38,214 bases of DNA, taken from the NCBI GenBank assembly GCA_041628815.1, contig JBFKOL010000005.1, positions 1-38,214 on the forward strand. The letters run 5' to 3'. The translations under genes and the position numbers were made by a program. Positions 32,129 to 38,214 of this stretch are shown piece by piece; the stretch's first letter is position 1; the number at the start of each line of letters is the position of its first letter. Source of the stretch: JBFKOL01 sp041628815 (GTDB taxonomy: Bacteria > Bacteroidota > Bacteroidia > Chitinophagales > Saprospiraceae). The notes under the pieces were generated by a model. The model worked only from the letters and a program-made list of their open reading frames with translations, ran no database searches and was not told the DNA's origin.

Positions 32129-32936
32129 GATCTGTAATTGCACAGAGACGAAATCCCTGTTGTTTTAACAAATTTAGAACCCCATATCTGCCTGCAAGGT
32201 GGGCAGCACCAAAGGAGAAAAATGAAGGTTTTTCACGGTGGATAGCGCCTATCCGAGACGCCAATACCTGATTTCTTTCATGTAAAAGAACCGCCTTATT
32301 TGGGCCGAGTGATCCTTTGGTCTTTTTCAATAGCAACAATATCTTTTGGTCGCAATAATAACGCATCAACCGTGAAAAATTCTTTCTGGCAGCGCGGACA
32401 TTTCGGGCCAAAGCCGCCAGTTGAGCATATTCATGATCTATTGACATTCGCTCCATGATTTGCATTTGCTCCTCAAGGCTTTCAAGGCCAGCGACATGCT
32501 TGCCGCCCATAGTGGCTTCTTCCCAAATCAGCTGGTCCATGGCTATAAAGGATGTATTCACCGACATTTTTTGGTAGAGCATGGTCAAGATAAACATGGG
32601 CCTGAGTGATTTATGCAATTCAATATCCACACCAAAAGCTTTTAATAAGATCTTTCTAACCTTGAGATATTTGTGTGTGCTCCAGTATTTTTTCCAGCTA
32701 TCACGTGGTACAAATACTTTGTTATCAAGCAGGCTGTTTTTGTCAATAGTAAGAGGTGCTTCGGTGTATATGTCATCGTAGGAAAGGAGGTATTTGCGCA
32801 TCAGATCGACGAGTGGCGCAACCCTGCTATCGGCGAGATGAATGGTGCCCACCAAGAAGGATACCTCGCGGGCCGGATCCATAGGGTCAACTATATGCCA
32901 AAATAGACTGTCAGCGAGCAAAACTACCTTGTTCAC
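32115..32936 (-). CDS. TraB/GumN family protein
   Basis: A 273-residue protein of the TraB/GumN (TIKI-like) family. The N-terminal block is SLFWHIVDP, then SFLVGTIHLAD (residues 26-36) with the G-x-x-H motif. The mid part has DIYTEAPL and MDQLIWEEA, with GLESLEEQM near 150. The C-terminal block has LLHERNQVLASRI, then FFSFGAAHLAGRYGVLNLL and the family-typical QGF end. TraB/GumN proteins are suspected metal-dependent peptidases with His and Glu ligands; function in bacteria is unsettled. No signal peptide is visible, so it is probably cytoplasmic, unlike many secreted homologues. It starts at GTG 32936, which overlaps the Lrp stop as GTGA, and its 3' end overlaps gldC by 14 bases. The triple overlap makes translational coupling likely. 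Confidence 0.85.
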   Translation of the reverse strand: MNKVVLLADSLFWHIVDPMDPAREVSFLVGTIHLADSRVAPLVDLMRKYLLSYDDIYTEAPLTIDKNSLLDNKVFVPRDSWKKYWSTHKYLKVRKILLKAFGVDIELHKSLRPMFILTMLYQKMSVNTSFIAMDQLIWEEATMGGKHVAGLESLEEQMQIMERMSIDHEYAQLAALARNVRAARKNFSRLMRYYCDQKILLLLKKTKGSLGPNKAVLLHERNQVLASRIGAIHREKPSFFSFGAAHLAGRYGVLNLLKQQGFRLCAITDHEKS

Positions 32937-33409
32937 TCATAGTCAAAAGGCAAGACTTTAGATTTTTTGACCTTGGATAAGGTCATCAATGTCTTCAGTC
33001 TTTCTACTTCTTCTATCTGTGAGAGCTTTTTGAAAAGTAACTGCTCGTAGTTCGGGATGTCTTTGCAAATAACCCTCAAAAGGAAATCTCCATCACCTGT
33101 AATAATGTAACATTCAGTTACTTCATCTATTGACCTGATTTTTTCTATGAAATTCTCGAGGGCATTTTCTTTTTGCCAGGCCAGTGATACCAAAACAAAT
33201 GTGCTGACATTGAGACCAAGCTTTGAGGCGTCGACCTTAGCGTGGTATGATTGAATTACGCCAGCTTGCTCCAGCTTCTTTACTCTTTCCAAAGTAGGTG
33301 CAGGCGAAAGTCCGATTCTTTTCGACAATTCGAGGTTCGTGATTTTACTATTCTCCTGTAATAATCTCAAAATCTTGAGATCAATACTGTCCAATTTCGT
33401 CTCTAACAT
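32933..33409 (-). CDS. Lrp/AsnC family transcriptional regulator
   Basis: A 158-residue feast/famine regulator. Residues 8-55 are the Lrp-type winged helix (LDSIDLKILRLLQENSKITN, then ELSKRIGLSPAPTLERVKKL); residues 65-150 are the RAM/ACT-like effector domain (VLVSLAWQKENALENFIEKI, VTECYIITGDGDFLLRVICKD). The domain order and length match the family. The ATG at 33409 is followed by a typical A-T rich upstream region carrying three helically phased ATTCTA repeats. It is the first gene of a cluster with TraB/GumN (4-base overlap) and gldC. Autoregulation is common in this family; the effector amino acid is unknown. The start is well supported because LDSIDLKILRLL is the usual beginning. Confidence 0.92.
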   Translation of the reverse strand: MLETKLDSIDLKILRLLQENSKITNLELSKRIGLSPAPTLERVKKLEQAGVIQSYHAKVDASKLGLNVSTFVLVSLAWQKENALENFIEKIRSIDEVTECYIITGDGDFLLRVICKDIPNYEQLLFKKLSQIEEVERLKTLMTLSKVKKSKVLPFDYE

Positions 33410-33431
33410 ATTTACCTTACCTTAAAATTAA

Positions 33432-33499
33432 ATTCTACCCAATATAGATTAAATTAGGTAATATTCTATCGAAGTAAAAATTATTAAATTTAAATTCTA
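33432..33499. repeat. Three helically phased ATTCTA direct repeats upstream of the Lrp gene
   Basis: ATTCTA occurs at 33432, 33463 and 33494, exactly 31 bases apart each time (about three helical turns), within the 114-base gap between the Lrp gene and the tRNA. The copies are embedded in AT-rich sequence, with TTAAATTTAA (33484-33493) adjoining the third. Lrp-type proteins often bind several phased AT-rich sites upstream of their own gene, so this may be an autoregulatory site. One more ATTCTA lies upstream of tpiA at 34491. Confidence 0.45.
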
Positions 33500-33523
33500 A
33501 ATAAAGTTATTTTGACCTAATCG

Positions 33524-33595
33524 TGCCCTCGCCAGGACTCGAACCTGGATCTAGAGTTTAGGAAACTCCTATTCTATCCCTTGAACTACGAGGGC
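33524..33595 (-). tRNA. tRNA-Arg (anticodon CCT)
   Basis: Reading the minus strand, the 72 bases fold as a complete cloverleaf. The acceptor stem GCCCTCG pairs with CGAGGGC, the anticodon stem GGAGT pairs with ACTCT around the seven-base loop TTCCTAA (anticodon CCT, decoding AGG as arginine), and the T arm is CCAGG-TTCGAGT-CCTGG. The discriminator base is A, and CCA is not encoded. It lies between the Lrp gene and tpiA, all on the minus strand. No intron or mobile-element attachment repeat is visible next to it. Confidence 0.93.
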
Positions 33596-33686
33596 ATCAA
33601 CAACCAGTCAACGCCTTTTGCAGGACATTTATGGTTCCATTTCAAAGAGCAGTCGAGTACATTTACTTTACATCGGTAAAGGTAAT

Positions 33687-33715
33687 AAAGCAACGGTACT
33701 TCGTTATTATGCTTT
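33687..33715 (-). terminator. Possible hairpin downstream of tpiA
   Basis: Just after the tpiA stop (33723) there is a stem AAAGC/GCTTT with a one-sided bulge, an inner AACG/CGTT stem and a six-base loop. A second hairpin CTTTAC-ATCG-GTAAAG is at 33666-33681. Neither is followed by a strong T run on the minus strand, so the terminator call is weak. Confidence 0.3.
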
Positions 33716-33722
33716 GCAGAGT

Positions 33723-34472
33723 CTAAAATGAATTGACTATGGCTGCATAGCTCTCTGCATCGAGGCTTGCTCCTCCAATCAGGCCTCCATCTACATCGGG
33801 TTGTTCAAAAAGTTCTTTTGCATTTGCTGGTTTTACGGATCCTCCGTACAAGATTGGCACCTGCCCGGAAGTGGCCGAACCAAACTTTCCTTCAAGAAAT
33901 TTTCTAATCTCTCGATGCATTTCCTGGGCCTGCAGTGGACTTGCTGTCTCCCCGGTCCCAATGGCCCAAACTGGTTCATAGGCTATGATGACATCATTTA
34001 CCTGTTCGCTTGTCAATGAAGAAAGAGCGATGTCCAACTGTCCCAAAACATGAGCAATATGCCGTCCTTCTTTCCGTATGGGCAACACCTCCCCACAACA
34101 TAATATGGGCGTGAGTTTATGTTCAAGCGCTTTCAACAGTTTTTTTCCCAATAAAGCATCTTCTTCACCGAAATATTCTCTTCTTTCAGAATGTCCGATG
34201 ATTACGTGGCTCACCCCGCAAGAAGTCAACATGGCGGCCGACACTTCCCCTGTGTAGGCCCCAGATTCATGTTCGGAAAGATTCTGTGCACCGAGGTAGA
34301 ATTCATGGCCAGCAAATGTCGTCTTAAGCGCATAAAGATGAGTAGCCGGCGGACAGATGACCACGTCAACATCCTCATTTAAATCCAAGCCCAGAATAGA
34401 TCTTAGTAAAGATTTACCATCTTCAACCGTTGTATTCATTTTCCAATTAGCTGCTGCTATTTTTCTTCTCAT
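33723..34472 (-). CDS. tpiA: Triose-phosphate isomerase
   Basis: A 249-residue TIM-barrel enzyme interconverting dihydroxyacetone phosphate and glyceraldehyde-3-phosphate in glycolysis. All catalytic residues are present: Lys11 in NWKMN, His94 in IIGHSERR, Glu166 in AYEPVWAIGTG, which also begins the flexible loop 6. The phosphate-binding YGGSVKPANA and the final GLIGGASLD are canonical. The length is standard. The ATG at 34472 opens MRRKIAAANWKMN. Its upstream region (34473-34616) is shared with the divergent ppk1 gene. Confidence 0.98.
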   Translation of the reverse strand: MRRKIAAANWKMNTTVEDGKSLLRSILGLDLNEDVDVVICPPATHLYALKTTFAGHEFYLGAQNLSEHESGAYTGEVSAAMLTSCGVSHVIIGHSERREYFGEEDALLGKKLLKALEHKLTPILCCGEVLPIRKEGRHIAHVLGQLDIALSSLTSEQVNDVIIAYEPVWAIGTGETASPLQAQEMHREIRKFLEGKFGSATSGQVPILYGGSVKPANAKELFEQPDVDGGLIGGASLDAESYAAIVNSF

Positions 34473-34616
34473 ATTCCAGAATTCTATTAGGTTTTAAGTA
34501 AAAATGAGCTTTCTGCCTATGCAGTTTTACAAATCTCACGCGAAAGTATCATTTTCATAGGTGATATCATTTTTTTGTGGTCAATAAGCTCATACGTTCA
34601 AAGCAATGTCAGGAAA

Positions 34617-36671
34617 ATGACCGAAGTTTCCCCATATATCCAGAGAGACATATCGTGGTTGGATTTTAACTATCGCGTATTACAGGAAGCCAAAGATTCA
34701 TCTGTTCCACTCATGGACAGGTTAAAATTCCTGGCAATCTATTCATCAAACCTCGACGAATTTTTCAGAGTGCGTGTCGCCAACAACAGAAACCTTCATC
34801 GCACAGGTAAAAAAACCAGGAGAAGTCTCGATTTTGAACCCGCTGAAGTCCTGAGTGAAGTGCTCAAGAAAGTGAATGAGCAACAACTTGAGTTCAGCGA
34901 TATCTTTTTTGAGCAGATCATTCCCGAACTTGCAGATAATGGTATTCGAATCATTCGGAGGCAAGAAATGAACGATGAACAGAAGGCCTTCGTCGAATCA
35001 TATTTTACGGATAGCCTTCTACCCTTCGTTCAACCTGTACTGCTCATTAAGAACAAAATCAAGCCATTTCTGAACAACGCATCTCTGTATCTGGCCCTGA
35101 GACTCATAGACAAGAAGACACACGAAGAACAGTTTGCCTTAGTGAAGGTCCCCTCAGACCACCTTGGAAGATTTATCGAATTGCCATCGGTTCGGGACGA
35201 TCAACATGTTATTATCCTGCTGGACGATGTAGTCAGACATTGTATTCCCTGGATATTTCCAGGCTACAAAATCCAGCAAACCTATTCTATCAAACTTACA
35301 AGGGATGCTGAACTTTACATTGACGATGAATTCAGTGGTGATCTTCTTTCAAAAATCAGGACATCCCTTCAAAAACGCCATGTAGGACCGGCAAGCCGGC
35401 TCGTTTACGACCGTACCATACCTGCCGAATTCCTTAAGTACCTGCAAAAGGTGTTTGATCTAACTGAATTTGATCTTTTGCCCGAAGGGCGTTACCACAA
35501 CAATTTTGATTTTTTCAAATTTCCCAATTACGGCAAGACCCATCTATGCGAACAGCCTCTTTCTCCCCTCTCCGTTCCTGAACTCGAAATTCACGGTCAG
35601 ATATTTGAACGAATCAAAGAAAAGGACTACCTGGTCCATCCACCCTATCATTCCTATCTATCAGTCATCAACTTTTTTGAATCAGCAGCCGACGATCCCA
35701 ATGTTACCCACATCAAGATCGTACAATACCGTGTTGCAGAACACAGTCGGATCATGGAAGCGCTCATCAAAGCTGCCCAGTTGGGCAAACAGGTGACTGC
35801 ATTTATTGAAGTCAAAGCTCGTTTCGACGAAGAAGCCAATCTCAAATGGGGAGAACTACTCGAAGAAAATGGTGTCCAGGTCATCTACAGTATACCTGGC
35901 ATTAAGGTGCATGCGAAAATGGCCCTCGTCTTGAGAAAAGAAAACGACGCAATGGTCACTTATTCTTATTTCAGTACAGGCAATTTTCACGAGAAAACGG
36001 CCCATGTATATTCCGATACAGGACTTTTTACTGCCGACCAGAGGCTCACAAAGGAAAGTATTAAAATATTCAGCTACCTGGAAACCAAAGAAAAGGGTGG
36101 AATTTTCTTTGAACATCTCCTCGTCGGCATGTTCAACCTTAATGCTTCGCTGGACCAGCTTATCGAAGAAGAAATCAGGCAAGTGGCCGGCGGCGGCAAA
36201 GGTGAAATCGTCTTGAAGCTGAACAGCCTCCAGGATCCCGAGATCATTTCCAAATTGTACGAAGCAAGCAAAAATGGCGTCAAAATTAAACTGATTGTCA
36301 GGGGAATATGCTCGCTGATCCCGGGAATGCCTGGAATTTCAGAAAACATTTCAGGCATCAGTATTGTAGACAGGTTTTTAGAGCATGCACGCATCTTTTC
36401 ATTTTTCAATGGAGGAAGGCGGAAATATTATATTTCATCTGCCGACTGGATGTACAGAAACCTCCACCGCAGAATCGAAGTTGTCGTGCCAATCTATAAT
36501 CCATCACTGCAAAAAGAATTGCAGGATCTGCTTGATCTTCAACTTAATGACAATATAAAGGCGCGTTCACTGAAACACGGTGAGGTGAATAAATACATTA
36601 GGGATAAGAACAAATTGCAGGTCAGATCCCAGATGGAGACCTATCTTTACATGAAGCGAAAAGAAATCTGA
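34617..36671 (+). CDS. ppk1: Polyphosphate kinase 1
   Basis: A 684-residue cytoplasmic enzyme that reversibly transfers the gamma-phosphate of ATP to inorganic polyphosphate. The N-terminal RDISWLDFNYRVLQEA and NLDEFFRVRVA are diagnostic of PPK1. The catalytic histidine that becomes phosphorylated is His432 in IKVHAKMALV (E. coli His435), followed by YFSTGNFHEKTAHVYSD. The second phospholipase D-like half has LIVRGICSLIPGMPG and DWMYRNLHRRIEVVVPI, ending in the typical YLYMKRKEI tail. The length matches the family (about 690). I chose ATG 34617 because a TTG-started longer frame has no family similarity and AGGA precedes the ATG. purB follows after 3 bases, so the two probably form an operon. 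Confidence 0.96.
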   Translation: MTEVSPYIQRDISWLDFNYRVLQEAKDSSVPLMDRLKFLAIYSSNLDEFFRVRVANNRNLHRTGKKTRRSLDFEPAEVLSEVLKKVNEQQLEFSDIFFEQIIPELADNGIRIIRRQEMNDEQKAFVESYFTDSLLPFVQPVLLIKNKIKPFLNNASLYLALRLIDKKTHEEQFALVKVPSDHLGRFIELPSVRDDQHVIILLDDVVRHCIPWIFPGYKIQQTYSIKLTRDAELYIDDEFSGDLLSKIRTSLQKRHVGPASRLVYDRTIPAEFLKYLQKVFDLTEFDLLPEGRYHNNFDFFKFPNYGKTHLCEQPLSPLSVPELEIHGQIFERIKEKDYLVHPPYHSYLSVINFFESAADDPNVTHIKIVQYRVAEHSRIMEALIKAAQLGKQVTAFIEVKARFDEEANLKWGELLEENGVQVIYSIPGIKVHAKMALVLRKENDAMVTYSYFSTGNFHEKTAHVYSDTGLFTADQRLTKESIKIFSYLETKEKGGIFFEHLLVGMFNLNASLDQLIEEEIRQVAGGGKGEIVLKLNSLQDPEIISKLYEASKNGVKIKLIVRGICSLIPGMPGISENISGISIVDRFLEHARIFSFFNGGRRKYYISSADWMYRNLHRRIEVVVPIYNPSLQKELQDLLDLQLNDNIKARSLKHGEVNKYIRDKNKLQVRSQMETYLYMKRKEI

Positions 36672-36674
36672 CTC

Positions 36675-38006
36675 ATGCTGAATGCGATTTCACCAGTTGA
36701 CGGACGTTACGAGCCAAAAACCCGCCCACTGCAAAAATATTTTTCCGAAGCGGCACTGATACGCTATCGGATCCGCGTGGAAATGGATTACTTCTATCGG
36801 CTGTTTGAACTTGGCGTCGTAAAAGCAGAAACCTCGGCATTGGAAGCGGCAATGCAGAAGACAAAGACCTTGTCCGACGATCACATCGCCCGTGTCAAGG
36901 AAATCGAGCGAGTGACCAACCACGATGTAAAGGCAGTGGAATATTTTATCAAGGAGATCCTCGAAGGACTCCTCCCCAAAAGTCAACTTGAATTCATACA
37001 TTTCGGCCTCACTTCCCAAGACATTAACAACACGGCACTTCCATTGATGATCAAGGAAGGAATAGAAGATATCGTTCTTCCGGAAATAGAAAAAGTGCTC
37101 TGTTCTATAGAGCAATTGTCAGATCAAAACCTTCAGGTACCTATGCTTGCCAGAACCCATGGACAGCCGGCATCTCCGACAACCCTTGGAAAAGAAATGC
37201 TTGTTTTCGCCGATCGTCTGAAGAGACAGCATGACACTTTACGAAAGTGGAATTACTGGGCCAAATTCGGTGGTGCCACGGGTAATTTTAATGCCCACCT
37301 GGTAGCTTATCCCCAGATAGATTGGCGCAAAGCTGCCGACGAACTTGTTGAAGGCATGGGATTAAAGCGCCATCGTCACACTACACAGATCGATCACTAC
37401 GACGATATGGCGGCGTTGTTTCATCTTCTGGTCCGCATGAACAATATTCTCATTGATTTTTGCCGCGATGTTTGGACTTATATATCCATGAACTATTTTA
37501 TTCAGAAGGTAGTGGCCAGCGAAGTGGGTAGCTCCGCTATGCCTCACAAGGTGAATCCCATTGATTTTGAAAATGCAGAAGGCAACCTTGCATACGCCAA
37601 TGCCATTTTCGAATTTTTGGCTTCCAAATTGCCCATTTCCAGACTTCAGCGAGACCTTACAGATAGCACCGTCACGAGAAACATCGGTGTACCCCTGGCA
37701 CATACGATCATTGCTCTATCCAGCATCGAAAGAGGTATCAAAAAACTAGAAGTTAACAAGAATAAGATAGCGCAGGACCTTGAAGAATCCTGGGCGGTCG
37801 TGGCCGAAGGCATACAAACCGTTCTTCGCAGGGAAGGAATTGAACGGCCTTATGAACAATTGAAAGCTTTCAGCAGAGGTAAGGGTGTGCTCACGGCCGC
37901 AGACTTCGACCAGTTCATTGAATCTTTAAATGTCTCGAAGTCCATTAAAGATGAATTGCGAAGCATTACTCCTCACAACTATTTAGGTTATTCCCCCAAT
38001 CCCTGA
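36675..38006 (+). CDS. purB: Adenylosuccinate lyase
   Basis: A 443-residue fumarase/aspartase-superfamily enzyme catalysing two purine steps, SAICAR to AICAR and adenylosuccinate to AMP, releasing fumarate. It opens MLNAISPVDGRYEPKTRPLQ, the PurB signature start. Further blocks are TNHDVKAVEYFIKE, HFGLTSQDINNTALPLM, ARTHGQPASPTTLGKE and the flexible catalytic loop SSAMPHKVNPIDFENAEGN, with Ser286/Ser287 next to the catalytic position. The length is normal (E. coli 456). It starts 3 bases after ppk1 and converges with the 3' end of purM, another purine gene on the opposite strand. Confidence 0.97.
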   Translation: MLNAISPVDGRYEPKTRPLQKYFSEAALIRYRIRVEMDYFYRLFELGVVKAETSALEAAMQKTKTLSDDHIARVKEIERVTNHDVKAVEYFIKEILEGLLPKSQLEFIHFGLTSQDINNTALPLMIKEGIEDIVLPEIEKVLCSIEQLSDQNLQVPMLARTHGQPASPTTLGKEMLVFADRLKRQHDTLRKWNYWAKFGGATGNFNAHLVAYPQIDWRKAADELVEGMGLKRHRHTTQIDHYDDMAALFHLLVRMNNILIDFCRDVWTYISMNYFIQKVVASEVGSSAMPHKVNPIDFENAEGNLAYANAIFEFLASKLPISRLQRDLTDSTVTRNIGVPLAHTIIALSSIERGIKKLEVNKNKIAQDLEESWAVVAEGIQTVLRREGIERPYEQLKAFSRGKGVLTAADFDQFIESLNVSKSIKDELRSITPHNYLGYSPNP

Positions 38007-38064
38007 AAATGTCGTTTTCGTGGAAAATATGTGCGATTTATGGAGCGCTCAATCCCCTAAAAGA

Positions 38065-38214
38065 TCATTCGAAAATATATCTGCCCGTGTCGTCTTCTAT
38101 GATCAGTTGGTTGCTGATGGCCTTTTCAACCCGGCCGATTAGTCTTGCTTCAAGATCAAACTTTTCAGCGAGCTCCAATATGGCTGGGGCTTCAGAAGGT
38201 GGTACATAGATTTC
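38065..38214 (-). CDS. purM: Phosphoribosylformylglycinamidine cyclo-ligase, C-terminal end (partial)
   Basis: The minus strand from the right edge encodes the last 49 residues of a protein ending at TGA 38065-38067. The segment EIYVPPSEAPAILELAEKFD followed by LEARLIGRVE and GRYIFE matches the C-terminal end of AIR synthase (PurM), where P-x-x-x-A-x-x-I-x-x-A-x-x-F-x-x-x-A-x-x-IGRVE is conserved. Bacteroidota PurM proteins end in this way with a short beta strand. The enzyme closes the imidazole ring in purine synthesis. Only the tail is visible and the 5' part is outside, so the call rests on about 50 residues. It is convergent with purB, 58 bases apart. Confidence 0.75.
   Translation of the reverse strand, partial: EIYVPPSEAPAILELAEKFDLEARLIGRVEKAISNQLIIEDDTGRYIFE

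Noticed and set aside
33524..33595. tRNA-Arg as an integration site of a mobile element
   Set aside because: No integrase gene and no repeated tRNA 3' end were seen in the window.

Overview
The window looks like a chromosomal segment of a Bacteroidota bacterium, probably from the Saprospiria (Lewinella-like) branch. The clues are a gliding-motility gldC gene, many lipoproteins and secreted beta-propeller proteins, a PVC/Bacteroidota-type propeller-cytochrome protein, thrombospondin type-3 repeats, scarce Shine-Dalgarno sequences and tightly overlapping gene pairs. The class-level placement is inference from gene content; no rRNA gene is present.

Layout. 1-9.3 kb is mostly metabolism: the end-truncated gene of an acetyl-CoA hydrolase/transferase family protein, an unusual pyruvate kinase homologue, a nitroreductase, a TetR / ABC1-kinase / SRPBCC operon on the minus strand, and a short GT35 glucan phosphorylase homologue lacking the usual PLP lysine. 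9.3-17.3 kb encodes envelope proteins: a secreted two-domain M16 peptidase, a surface-type protein built of 16-residue repeats, and a tandem pair of kelch lipoproteins, one with thrombospondin type-3 repeats inserted. 17.4-22.6 kb is the most interesting part: a three-gene, overlapping operon encoding a TIR-nSTAND ATPase with a transmembrane helix and TPR tail, a small membrane protein with a signal peptide, and an exported WD40-type propeller protein that carries the linker normally found inside single-chain nSTAND-WD40 proteins. It looks like an NTP-dependent conflict (anti-phage or suicide) system whose sensor half has been split off and moved outside the cytoplasm.

23-30.9 kb holds a large lipoprotein fusing a degenerate SGNH domain, a propeller, HEAT-like repeats and cytochrome c, then a thioesterase, a small secreted beta-rich protein, a BNR/sortilin-like propeller protein and a small HExxH lipoprotein. 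30.9-34.5 kb is a minus-strand housekeeping and regulatory stretch: an XRE-S24-like regulator, gldC, a TraB/GumN protein and an Lrp/AsnC regulator (the last three overlapping), tRNA-Arg(CCT) and tpiA. 34.6-38.2 kb has a ppk1-purB pair on the plus strand converging on the 3' end of purM.

How the parts may work together: ppk1, purB, purM and tpiA are core metabolism. The Lrp-TraB-GldC overlap ties a regulator to an envelope/motility protein. The TIR operon shares a 183-bp intergenic region containing a perfect palindrome with the divergent kelch lipoproteins, so the two units could be co-controlled. All functional calls are from reading the sequence; no database search was run.
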